From: an uncultured Oscillospiraceae bacterium
GTDB taxonomy: Bacteria > Bacillota > Clostridia > Oscillospirales > Ruminococcaceae
Length of the DNA: 20,047 nt
NCBI GenBank assembly: GCA_900547455.1
Contig: URGV01000037.1
Coordinates: 1 to 20,047, forward strand
Direction of reading: 5' to 3'
Shown here: positions 12,726-19,742 of the stretch, piece by piece
How positions within the stretch are numbered: the first letter of the stretch is position 1
Layout of the letters: each line of letters begins with the position of its first letter
Made by a program: the position numbers and the translations under genes
The notes under the pieces: generated by a model
The model's input: the letters and a program-made list of their open reading frames with translations, nothing else
Told to the model about the DNA's origin: nothing
The model's database searches: none

Positions 12726-13694
12726 TCAAACGGCGGGAAGGCCGTCTTTCATAATCAGCGTGCTGTCAGCATAGATGGTTGGCTCCCGAAAGACCAGGTC
12801 AAAATGGCCGGCGGCGTCGTGGATGCCACCCAGAGCCAGGTTTCTCCCCATGCCGATATGGAAGGTGGAGAAGGTGGATTCGTCCTCGATGTAGCAGTTG
12901 CCAAGGCAGCGGGAACGACGATTGAGACCGATGCCAAACTCCCCGGCGACATAGATGCCGGGATCGTCAAAGCTGTCCATATAGCAGCGCAGAACCTCCC
13001 CGGCGGCGCTCTGCTCGATCTCGGACAGCCTGCCATCGTGAAAGGTCAGGGCAATGGGGGAGGATGGAACGCCGATATAGCCGAGCGAGGCGTCCACCAC
13101 AGCGTGCCCGTTGGTTTTGGTTTCCTCGATGCCGATGTAGATTTCAAAGCTGGAGGAGCCCACCTTTCCAGAGGTGTCGGCCATACCGTTAAACAGCCCT
13201 GGCTGCCGTCCCCTTTTGCCGAAGGTAAGGTCGGTGCCGAGCGCGGTGGTAACATGAATCTGCTGTGACTGGGACAAAACCCGCAGCATACCGGAGGCGG
13301 CCTCCGCAGCTTCGCTGGGGTCCATCTGCAAAAAGTCGAAGGTCAGCATCGACTGGCGGTTGTTGGTGGCAAGTGGCAGCGACAAAAAGCGTTTGCCGTG
13401 AAGCAGCACCTCCCGCACCGCCCGCGTGGTGATCAGCGAGAAGTTGGTGGCGCCGATGATGACATCGTTGTACAGGAAAAACTCCAGCATGGTGTCAAAC
13501 AGATGTCCCGGCTGGGAGCTGTTTTCCGGAATGGTGACCATCGAGACAGCCCCGCCGGCCCGCTGCACCGCCCGCCACAGCGCAAGACCTTCCTGCTGGT
13601 GGGTGTCGTCGGTGATAATCAGAACCTTTTCATCCGGTTTGACCCGGCACCATCGATGGATGACAATATCCGCGCCTTCTTCGATAGACAGCAT
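12726..13694 (-). CDS. M29-like (leucyl aminopeptidase / aminopeptidase T type) metallohydrolase
   Basis: A 322-residue protein with the C-terminal signature of the M29 aminopeptidase superfamily: AGEFGIGLN (E252), then IEDESTFSTFHIGMGRN (E270, H279), GGIHDAAGHFDL (H292, H297, D299). The likely metal ligands are therefore kept. It is shorter than classical aminopeptidase T (about 410), and the N-terminal half is less conserved; related folds include NicX-type dioxygenases. In this operon a broad-specificity aminopeptidase beside pyroglutamyl-peptidase makes sense: one removes the blocked residue, the other continues on the peptide. A hairpin (13722-13759) separates it from DUF979. Confidence 0.8.
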   Translation of the reverse strand: MLSIEEGADIVIHRWCRVKPDEKVLIITDDTHQQEGLALWRAVQRAGGAVSMVTIPENSSQPGHLFDTMLEFFLYNDVIIGATNFSLITTRAVREVLLHGKRFLSLPLATNNRQSMLTFDFLQMDPSEAAEAASGMLRVLSQSQQIHVTTALGTDLTFGKRGRQPGLFNGMADTSGKVGSSSFEIYIGIEETKTNGHAVVDASLGYIGVPSSPIALTFHDGRLSEIEQSAAGEVLRCYMDSFDDPGIYVAGEFGIGLNRRSRCLGNCYIEDESTFSTFHIGMGRNLALGGIHDAAGHFDLVFREPTIYADSTLIMKDGLPAV

Positions 13695-13773
13695 TGCGGG
13701 ATCACATCCTTTAAAGGTTCTGGAAAGGGCCTGAAGCGAAGCGCGACAGACCCTTTTCCAAAAACGATATGTT

Positions 13774-14730
13774 TTATGCGTTGACCATCAGGCACATGTA
13801 GATGATCTGGAATACCAGCATCAGGATGGAAGGGATAATCTGCATCTTGATGATGGAATATTTGTTCTTGACCTCCAGGTAGATACCGGGAACGATGTTG
13901 AAGTTTGCAGCCATTGGGGTGAGCAGGGTGCCGCAGTAGCCGCAGGTCATTGCCAGCGTTACCATGTACAGCGGGTTTGCGCCCTGGCTGATAACAAACG
14001 GAACACCGATACCGACGGTCATAACCGTGATGGCCGCAAAAGCGTTGCCCATGATGATGGTAAACAGAGCCATGCCGACAGCGTAAGCGATGATGCCGAT
14101 GTAGACGTTGTTGGCAGGGATGATGGCGCCGAAAACGTTGGAGAACGCGTCGCCGACACCGGCCTCGGTGAAGACCGCGCCCAGGCAGGTCAGCAGCAGA
14201 GGCATGATGTAGGTAGGACCGGTCATATCCAGGAAGCGGCGGCCCTCCTCCAGGAAGGTCATTGCCTTGTTCTCGCGGTTCCAGATAACCAGCAGGATGA
14301 CGCCGACGATGGTCGCAAACAGCGAGCCGAGCAACGAGCTCCAGCCGGAGAGGAAGACGGAGATCAGGATGGAGAACACACCGGCGCCGAACGCAGGGAT
14401 AAAGATCTTCATACCGATCTTCTTAAAGTTCTTCTGCTGTTCCTCTTTGGTTGCGGATTCCAGGTTGCCGCGTTTTACCATGCTCAGCGCAGCAGGGACG
14501 CTGACGATGGCGACGATGATGCCGCTTGCGATTGCAGGCAGCCACTGGCCGAACGCGACAACGATGCCCAGCGCGAACCAGAAGCATCCGGTTGGAATGT
14601 AGTGTTTATTGGCTTTTACCATCCACGCTCTGACGCCGCAGTACATGCAGAAGAGGCCGGACAGGATGTACATGATCTGTACAAGCTTGTCGGAGATGGT
14701 GTAATCAGCGCTCATAAAGTAAGATAACAT
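13774..14730 (-). CDS. DUF979 family membrane protein
   Basis: A 318-residue polytopic membrane protein with about nine hydrophobic segments, recognisable as DUF979 (segments such as LSGLFCMYCGVRAW, GCFWFALGIVVAFGQWLP, and the glycine-rich MTCGYCGTLLTPMAANFNIVP near the C-terminus). DUF979 and DUF969 nearly always occur as a pair and, from what I recall, often next to pcp. They are presumed two halves of a permease of the ArsB/NhaD-like ion transporter type. A cytoplasmic loop with KEEQQKNFKK lies around residue 95. The gap to the upstream DUF969 gene is 21 bp. Confidence 0.88.
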   Translation of the reverse strand: MLSYFMSADYTISDKLVQIMYILSGLFCMYCGVRAWMVKANKHYIPTGCFWFALGIVVAFGQWLPAIASGIIVAIVSVPAALSMVKRGNLESATKEEQQKNFKKIGMKIFIPAFGAGVFSILISVFLSGWSSLLGSLFATIVGVILLVIWNRENKAMTFLEEGRRFLDMTGPTYIMPLLLTCLGAVFTEAGVGDAFSNVFGAIIPANNVYIGIIAYAVGMALFTIIMGNAFAAITVMTVGIGVPFVISQGANPLYMVTLAMTCGYCGTLLTPMAANFNIVPGIYLEVKNKYSIIKMQIIPSILMLVFQIIYMCLMVNA

Positions 14731-14751
14731 CTGAATTTGTCCCCCTTCCGC

Positions 14752-15456
14752 TTAGTTGGCTTTGGCAGCATTACCCTTCTTGTAGATGTCAGGATAATGT
14801 TTCTTGATCTGGCGGTTATCGACGATGAGGGTCTGGGTGGCGTTGACGATCGCAGCGAAGATGGCGACTGGGATCTGAACAACAACGATCTGCATAACGT
14901 CGACCTCGTAGCCGATGGAAAGCAGGGTGGACTGGATGAGCAGTACCGAGGAGTTGGCCGCGAACAGGCACTGACCAAAGAAGTTGGAAATGTTGTAGTC
15001 TTTGCCGTACAGGGCCTTGATGGTTTCCTCGTGTTCCGGATCGACGTCGTAGCCGTGCGCTTCGATGATACCGGTGGTCATAGGCATCAGGATTGGACGG
15101 ACAAAGCTGGTGATGCCGGTGATCGGGATCTTGAAGATGATGCACAGCTGGTCGATGACGCCCCAGATGGCGATCAGCATACCGGAGGTCAGGCCCTTGA
15201 TCTTGCGGATCAGGTCGGCGGCAGCTTCCTTCAAGCCGTTGCGCTCCAGGGTGCCGGTCAGGATCATCAGGATGATGGTGATCAGCTGGCTGCGGCTGGA
15301 GACAAAGTTGGTGCCGATGATCTCCAGCAGGTCAACCACGTTGATGCTGCCAGCGATTGCGGTGACGACGGCGGAGACAAAGATGATGGCGATCGGTTCG
15401 AGTTTAATGGCGAAGCCCACAATTACGACAAGCACGCCAAGTAAACACCAATACAT
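14752..15456 (-). CDS. DUF969 family membrane protein
   Basis: A 234-residue membrane protein with about six hydrophobic stretches (2-19, 21-38, 55-72, 92-110 and two in the last third). Family landmarks include SSRSQLITIILMILTGTLERNGLKE and PILMPMTTGIIEAHG, cited in part only. It is the first gene of the operon and the partner of DUF979; together they probably make a transporter. With an M29-like peptidase and pcp downstream, 5-oxoproline or pyroglutamyl peptides are the most economical substrate guess. AAGGGGTG lies five bases before the ATG. Confidence 0.88.
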   Translation of the reverse strand: MYWCLLGVLVVIVGFAIKLEPIAIIFVSAVVTAIAGSINVVDLLEIIGTNFVSSRSQLITIILMILTGTLERNGLKEAAADLIRKIKGLTSGMLIAIWGVIDQLCIIFKIPITGITSFVRPILMPMTTGIIEAHGYDVDPEHEETIKALYGKDYNISNFFGQCLFAANSSVLLIQSTLLSIGYEVDVMQIVVVQIPVAIFAAIVNATQTLIVDNRQIKKHYPDIYKKGNAAKAN

Positions 15457-15489
15457 AAAAACACCCCTTCATAGAAGATTAAAAAGATC

Positions 15490-15579
15490 GAGGAGGAACC
15501 CGTTCCTCCTCACATAAAGATTGCCGGCAATCTTTATGCTTTCTTACTGTATTATACTACAGCAAACGCTTAAAAACAA
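15490..15579 (-). promoter_or_regulatory. Promoter and two-hairpin leader of the DUF969-pcp operon
   Basis: TATAAT (15551-15556) with TTGTTT (15574-15579), spacer 17 bp, on the minus strand. The spacer holds TTTAAGCGTTTGCT, a loose match to a catabolite (cre) site. Right after the expected start comes a perfect 26-bp palindrome (15513-15538, arm CATAAAGATTGCC), then a second perfect hairpin (15490-15511, arm GAGGAGGAAC) followed by GATCTTTTTAATC. The second hairpin looks like an intrinsic terminator within the leader, so attenuation is plausible. Confidence 0.6.
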
Positions 15580-15854
15580 GACGTTTTCACCAAAATATGA
15601 ATTTTTTATGAAATTGACAAATCGAAAAAAAACGTTTTTTCCAGAATGGAAAATTCATTGGTAAAAGCCTACAAATCCAAGATGCTTTAACAGACAAAAG
15701 CGACAAAGCTATATGAAAAATATGTAAAGAAACAAGGCGGATGGCGGAAGCGTGAAGGGGAATTTTGCATAAAATTTTAATAGAGTGAATTTATACACAC
15801 CTGATTTTACAAAAGAAAATAAAGATGGCCACCAGTCAGATGCGTGTTTTGTCC
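15580..15854. other. Gene-free stretch upstream of the DUF969 operon
   Basis: No supported open frame. AT-rich, with the palindrome AAAAAACGTTTTTT near 15623-15636, and the related ACGTTTT and AAACGCTT patches closer to the promoter; these could be regulator sites, but no regulator can be named. Confidence 0.45.
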
Positions 15855-15891
15855 AAAAATAAAGAACCCCGCAAAGCGGATGCTTTGCGGG
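15855..15891 (-). terminator. Terminator after the CobW-family gene
   Basis: Perfect 10-bp stem CCCGCAAAGC (15868-15877) with 15882-15891, loop GGAT, followed on the minus strand by TTCTTTATTTTT. Confidence 0.85.
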
Positions 15892-15968
15892 AACACAGCA
15901 TTGTAAAGATGCGGCAACGAAAAAGTGAAGCAAAAGCTGCATAGCCTGAGGAAGCGGCAGGCATCCGG

Positions 15969-16898
15969 CTAGTCGTGCAGCTGCATGGGCAGGCCGATCA
16001 GCTCCTCCCAGCTTTCGGCAAGCGGTTTGGAGAGGGCGTGGCCGATCTTGGAGATAAAGATCAGGCGGGACGACGAGTGCGGCATGCAGGGGGCAAAGTG
16101 GATGCGGGAGCCCACCACGTCCACCTGGCTCCAGCCGTTTTCAAACAGGCAGAAGCCTTTGATGCGGTAGGTCTCGGGGATGAAGCGCTCGATGAAGGCG
16201 ACCACCTTGTCCCGCGGCAGGCGGTGGACGCAGTTGAGCACGATCGAGTCGGGCAGGCGTCCGGCATCCGTATCCTCCTCCTCGCTGGTGGGGTGGGAGA
16301 GCAGGTCGTGCTCCAGCAGCTCCAGGCTGAAGCCGCCGTAGGAGCAGCTGACGATGTCGCAGTCGGGGTTGATGCGGTGGATCTGCGCCTTGAGCATCCC
16401 CAGCAGCTCCGGCGCCACCAGGTCCGCCTTGTTGATGACCGCAAGGTGGCAGTGGCACAGCTGGCGCCCCACCATCTCCACGTCCTGAATCTGCTCCATG
16501 AAGTTGTCCGCGTCGATCAGACAGATGATGCCCTGCACCGCATAGTGCTGCATCAGGCCGGCGTTTTCCTCGCTCTCCAGAATTTTTTTGACGTGGACCG
16601 GGTCGGACAGGCCGGACACCTCCACAAACACCATCTCCGGCTGGCAGCGGTGCATGTAGGCCAGCGCCTGCGCCAGGGCGTCCTCGCTGCAGCTGCACTG
16701 CAGCGAGCCGTTGTCCAGCATCTCGATCGAGATGTCCTCATTCTCCTGAATATTCTGCCGGTGCAAAAGGGGCGGCTCGGTGAAGATGACGCCGATCTTT
16801 TTGTCCGGGTTCTGGCGCAGGATGCTGAGCAGGGCGGTGGTTTTGCCCGAGCCGACAAAGCCGGTCAGGCAGTATAAAGGAATTAACGTTTCGAGCAT
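15969..16898 (-). CDS. CobW/P47K-family GTP-binding protein
   Basis: A 309-residue G3E-type P-loop GTPase. Walker A GFVGSGKT (13-20), Walker B region VFVEVSGLSDP, and the guanine-specificity NKADL are all present, with a C-terminal CobW-C-like domain. The family includes metal chaperones (zinc, cobalt, nickel) and uses a CxCC metal motif after switch I. Here the equivalent is C68-S-C70-S71, so one of the three cysteines is replaced by serine. No metal enzyme gene adjoins it, so the client is unknown. The start has GGAGGA six bases upstream. It is divergent from the APH-family gene. Confidence 0.88.
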   Translation of the reverse strand: MLETLIPLYCLTGFVGSGKTTALLSILRQNPDKKIGVIFTEPPLLHRQNIQENEDISIEMLDNGSLQCSCSEDALAQALAYMHRCQPEMVFVEVSGLSDPVHVKKILESEENAGLMQHYAVQGIICLIDADNFMEQIQDVEMVGRQLCHCHLAVINKADLVAPELLGMLKAQIHRINPDCDIVSCSYGGFSLELLEHDLLSHPTSEEEDTDAGRLPDSIVLNCVHRLPRDKVVAFIERFIPETYRIKGFCLFENGWSQVDVVGSRIHFAPCMPHSSSRLIFISKIGHALSKPLAESWEELIGLPMQLHD

Positions 16899-16925
16899 AA
16901 AGAATCCTCCATTCTGCTATCAAAA

Positions 16926-17023
16926 TTTCCTGCCGTGAAAAAACGGCGGAAAGAGGTTGCGGGCAGCAGCGGTATAAGAAAAGTCTACAAAATCAGTTTA
17001 CTGTTCTTTGCGTCGATTGTCAA
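16926..17023 (-). promoter_or_regulatory. Promoter and leader hairpin of the CobW-family gene
   Basis: TTGACA (17018-17023) and TAAACT (16995-17000), spacer 17 bp, on the minus strand. A hairpin in the leader (16926-16952: TTTCC-GCCGT with ACGGC-GGAAA, one bulge) is followed by TTTTGAT. No zinc-type (Zur) palindrome was recognised. Confidence 0.6.
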
Positions 17024-17071
17024 TGAGAAAAGGGAACAGAAAAGGAATTTTTTCGCAGCGGCCCTGAAAGC

Positions 17072-17100
17072 TTGTCCCGGCCGCGGCAAAGCAGTATAAT
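17072..17100 (+). promoter_or_regulatory. Promoter of the APH-family kinase gene
   Basis: TTGTCC (17072-17077) and a consensus TATAAT (17095-17100), spacer 17 bp. AAGGGAGG then precedes ATG 17126, which fixes the start downstream of the promoter instead of at an upstream in-frame codon near 17072. Confidence 0.7.
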
Positions 17101-17125
17101 GAAAAAGAGAAAGGGAGGGAGAAAA

Positions 17126-18031
17126 ATGAATGTACAGGGCCTTGCACAGTCGCTGGGCTGCCGCCTGGTGGAGGCGATCGAAAAGGGCTGGTCCGGCGAC
17201 CGCAAATTCCTGCTGGAAGATGGGGCAGGCGAACGCTTTGTGCTGCGCCTGTCGGCAAAGCAGGAGGAGCAAAAAAAGCGCCGGGAGTTTGAGCGGGTGC
17301 GGCAGCTTCACGCGATGGGACTGTCGGTGTCCCGGGCGGTGGCCTTTGGCTGCCGGGAGGATGCGGTCTACCAGCTGCTCGGCTGGGTGGAGGGGTGCGA
17401 CCTGCGCCAGACGTTGCCGGCCCTGCCCGAGGACGAGCAGTACCGCCTGGGGGTGCAGGCAAGCCGGGTGCTCAGAAAAATCCACACCCTGCCGCTGCGC
17501 CCCGGTGAGGGCAAGAGCAGGGAGGAACAGCAGCAAAAGCTCCTCTCCCGCCTGGACCAGTACGAGCAGGGGCAGCTGCGCCTGCCCGGCGACGAGCGGC
17601 CGCTGCGCTTTGCGCGGGAGCAGGTCGGGCTGGTGGGGCAGCGCCCGCCGGTCTGGTGCCACGGGGATTTCCACGCGGGCAACCTGATCTATACCCCGCG
17701 GGGGGAGGCGGCGGTCATCGACTTTAACCGGATGCGCCCGGTTGACCCCTACGAGGAGTTTTATAAGGTGGAGCTGTTCGACGCCGAGGACAGCGTCCCC
17801 TTCGCTGCCGGGCGGATAGATGGGTATTTTGACGGGGAAATCCCGCCCGCTTTCTGGCAGGTGCAGAAGGTCTATGTGGCCTACACCATCCTGTACAGCC
17901 TCCTGTGGGCAGCGCCCTTTGGACAGGGGGAGGTCGACGGGATGCGGGCGCGCTATGAGCGGTCGATGCGCGCCTACGACAACTTTGAGCGGGAGATCCC
18001 GCACTGGTACGAGGACTACAAAAAGAGGTAG
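17126..18031 (+). CDS. Aminoglycoside phosphotransferase (APH)-fold kinase
   Basis: A 301-residue protein-kinase-like small-molecule kinase. The catalytic loop HGDFHAGN (179-186) gives D181 and N186, and VIDFNRMRPVDPYEEF supplies the metal-binding D199. The N-lobe has the usual RFVLRLS strand, with Arg in place of the more common Lys. APH-fold proteins phosphorylate aminoglycosides, choline, homoserine, fructosamine and other small molecules; nothing here identifies the substrate, and antibiotic resistance should not be assumed. Its last 16 bases overlap the end of a convergent minus-strand gene. Confidence 0.88.
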   Translation: MNVQGLAQSLGCRLVEAIEKGWSGDRKFLLEDGAGERFVLRLSAKQEEQKKRREFERVRQLHAMGLSVSRAVAFGCREDAVYQLLGWVEGCDLRQTLPALPEDEQYRLGVQASRVLRKIHTLPLRPGEGKSREEQQQKLLSRLDQYEQGQLRLPGDERPLRFAREQVGLVGQRPPVWCHGDFHAGNLIYTPRGEAAVIDFNRMRPVDPYEEFYKVELFDAEDSVPFAAGRIDGYFDGEIPPAFWQVQKVYVAYTILYSLLWAAPFGQGEVDGMRARYERSMRAYDNFEREIPHWYEDYKKR

Positions 18032-18483
18032 AGCAGCGCCAGCATCAGGCCGTTGTCGCACCTTTCCCCGGCCAGCAGAAAGAACAGGGCGAGGATGAGC
18101 AGCCGGTCGTGGTCCAGGTGCAGGCTGTCCAGCACCTGATCGAGCGAGAAGCCCCCCTGCCCCAGCGCGGGAAGGGAAAGACCAGACCCGTTGGCAGAAG
18201 GCTGTCCCTGGGATGGATGTTGCTGCTGTGGCCTTGGCTCCGGCTGCGGCGCAGGAGAAGGAGCGGGCTGTGGCTGTTGTACCGGCTCCTGCGGCGGCAG
18301 CTCTGGCTGACGCTGCTGCTGCGTCTCCTTCGGAGGGGAATCCTGGACAAAGAAGGAGGGCGCGCGCGGCGAGTGGCGGATGGCCTGCTCGGAGCGGCGC
18401 TGCATCTGGCGGACCCGCTCCACAGCCTCCTGCTGCATCCGCTGCAGCTCCTGCGGGGTGTATCGCTTTTCTTCCCACTTCAT
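18016..18483 (-). CDS. Proline/glutamine-rich protein with hydrophobic C-terminus, unknown
   Basis: A 155-residue protein in three parts: a charged helical N-terminus (about 1-38, KWEEKRYTPQELQRMQQEAVERVR), a low-complexity P/Q-rich middle (about 48-100) and a C-terminal LILALFFLLAGERCDNGLMLALLYLFL (given as landmark pieces LILALFFLLAGE and GLMLALLYLFL). Similar leucine-rich ends with an acidic break occur in uncharacterised clostridial proteins. The ATG overlaps the preceding stop (ATGA), so it is translationally coupled to the 228-residue gene. No function recognised. Confidence 0.75.
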   Translation of the reverse strand: MKWEEKRYTPQELQRMQQEAVERVRQMQRRSEQAIRHSPRAPSFFVQDSPPKETQQQRQPELPPQEPVQQPQPAPSPAPQPEPRPQQQHPSQGQPSANGSGLSLPALGQGGFSLDQVLDSLHLDHDRLLILALFFLLAGERCDNGLMLALLYLFL

Positions 18484-19166
18484 TGGCTGTCACCTCCCAG
18501 CGCGAACAGGCCGCTCTCCTTGAGGGCCGGCAGCAGCTGGATCAGCTGCATGATGCGGATGGCGTCGTCCACCTTTCTGGCCCGCCGCGGGGAGAGCAGC
18601 GGCCGCATCGCCCGCAGCAGGTCGATGTTCGGGTTGGAGCGGGAGAGGGCCTGCATCGTCCGCTGAATTTTTAAGATGGTGTCCATGCTGATGGCGGGCG
18701 CGTTGGCCCCGGATTGGGAACCCTGTAGCGCGGACAGCAGGGAGGAGAGATCAGCTCCTGATGGAGCCTGCCCTGCAGAGTTTGTACCATTTTGCGCCGC
18801 GCCCTGCTGCAGGGCCAAGAGCAGGGAGGAGAGATTGGGGGCAGCAGCTTCTGTTGTAGAAGCAGAACTGCCCTTGCTCCCGTTTTCCATCTGCTGCTGT
18901 AAAGTCGAGAGCAGGGCGGAAAGATTGGCTCCCGCAGGGGCCTGCGAAGGCTGGTTCTGGCCGCTGCTCCCGTTCTCCATCTGCTGCTGTAAGGCCGAGA
19001 GCAGGGCGGAAAGGTTGGGTTCAGAGGATGCCTGCTGGGCGCTCGTCTGCGCGTTGGCCGGCCCGCCCAGCCCCAGGGAGGAGAGCATCTGTCCGAGCTG
19101 CTGCATCTTCTGCGGGTCGTTTAGCTGCTGGAGCAGCAAGTCGCCAATATTTTCGGTTTGGGGCAA
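18480..19166 (-). CDS. Repeat-containing Q/S/A-rich protein, unknown
   Basis: A 228-residue protein starting with TTG at 19166; AAAGGAG nine bases upstream and the absence of a nearby ATG support this. The N-terminus carries LNDPQKMQQLGQML, shared with the upstream 70-residue protein. Then come four imperfect repeats built on LSALLSALQQQMENGS, each followed by a polar linker (two of them nearly identical at DNA level with a 90-bp period). The C-terminal 60 residues (NPNIDLLRAMRPLLSPRRARKVDDAIRI as landmark parts) look like a conserved helical domain. It is the middle gene of a three-gene operon. No named family recognised. Confidence 0.8.
   Translation of the reverse strand: MPQTENIGDLLLQQLNDPQKMQQLGQMLSSLGLGGPANAQTSAQQASSEPNLSALLSALQQQMENGSSGQNQPSQAPAGANLSALLSTLQQQMENGSKGSSASTTEAAAPNLSSLLLALQQGAAQNGTNSAGQAPSGADLSSLLSALQGSQSGANAPAISMDTILKIQRTMQALSRSNPNIDLLRAMRPLLSPRRARKVDDAIRIMQLIQLLPALKESGLFALGGDSQ
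18721..19019 (-). repeat. Coding tandem repeats within the 228-residue gene
   Basis: The segments at 18876-18929 and 18966-19019 are near identical with a 90-bp period. Two more diverged units, around 18801-18840 and 18721-18760, encode the LSSLLLALQQG and LSSLLSALQG versions. Confidence 0.8.
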
Positions 19167-19199
19167 AGCGGATCACTCCTTTGCGGTGAGAGAATCGAT

Positions 19200-19412
19200 T
19201 CAGCGCAGGCGGTTTAACAGCTCCTGCATCTTCTGCGGGTCGTTTAATAGCTGCTGCATCTGCTGCTGGATTTGCTGCTGCTGGTTTCCCAGCGCGCTCA
19301 GGTCGCCGTTTTCCAGCTGGCGGCGCAGCGCCTGCGGGTCGATGTGCAGCTGTTTGCCCGCCATCTTCAATAGCAGCTCGAGCTGGGCGGGGGAGATTTG
19401 ATTTTGGTTCAT
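19200..19412 (-). CDS. Small glutamine-rich helical protein, unknown
   Basis: A 70-residue protein, probably all helical: ISPAQLELLLKMAGKQLHID, then a Q-rich stretch and LLNDPQKMQELLNRLR at the end. The ATG at 19412 has AAAAGGAG nine bases upstream, which is preferred over an extension to 19478 with no site. The NDPQKMQ segment is repeated in the next gene, with 23 identical bases of DNA. First gene of the operon; no -10/-35 pair was identified with confidence upstream. Confidence 0.75.
   Translation of the reverse strand: MNQNQISPAQLELLLKMAGKQLHIDPQALRRQLENGDLSALGNQQQQIQQQMQQLLNDPQKMQELLNRLR
19224..19246. repeat. 23-bp exact repeat shared by two adjacent genes (copy 1; copy 2 at 19101-19123)
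   Basis: The same 23 bases occur at 19101-19123 and encode the QKMQ-containing segment of both the 70- and 228-residue proteins. Identity at the DNA level, not only in protein, points to recent duplication or gene conversion. Confidence 0.85.
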
Positions 19413-19504
19413 GGCAAGTCGCTCCTTTTTGCGTTTTGGGTACGGACGGATTTTCTTTTTCTTATTATATGAGGGCAAAACCGGAAAGTTGCCTCTGACT
19501 TTTT

Positions 19505-19742
19505 GGCGGCGGCCTGCCGCCGGATGCGAGGAGGGCTAACGCCCTCCTCTGCGCTCCACCTAAGTGGGGGCCGAAGGCCCCCACAACCCCCATGGGGAGG
19601 GCGCTCCGCCCCTCCACCCCCGGGGGATTTTGCAGGGGCGGGTGCCCCCTGCACCCACTATGCAGGCGCTCCGCCCTGCACCCGGGTGACTTTCCCGCCG
19701 CGGGGAAAGTCACCAAAGGCGCGCCAGGGGCTGCGCCCCTGG
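19505..19742. repeat. Array of GC-rich hairpins
   Basis: At least eight separate stem-loops in under 240 bp: 19507-19522, 19528-19549 (arm GAGGAGGGC), 19564-19584 (GTGGGGGCC), 19596-19615, 19632-19652, 19661-19680, 19685-19714 (GGTGACTTTCCC) and 19724-19742 (CCAGGGGC). The arms differ from each other, but two share the centre GGCGCTCCGCC. Open frames across it are GC-rich artefacts. This is not an ordinary terminator. Confidence 0.75.

Noticed and set aside
17126..18031. Calling the APH-fold kinase an antibiotic resistance gene
   Set aside because: Only the general catalytic motifs of the fold are visible, and many APH-fold kinases act on metabolites.
16985..18493. A 502-codon minus-strand frame opposite the APH-family gene
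   Set aside because: The APH catalytic motifs and a good promoter and ribosome site support the plus strand. The minus frame is low-complexity antisense.
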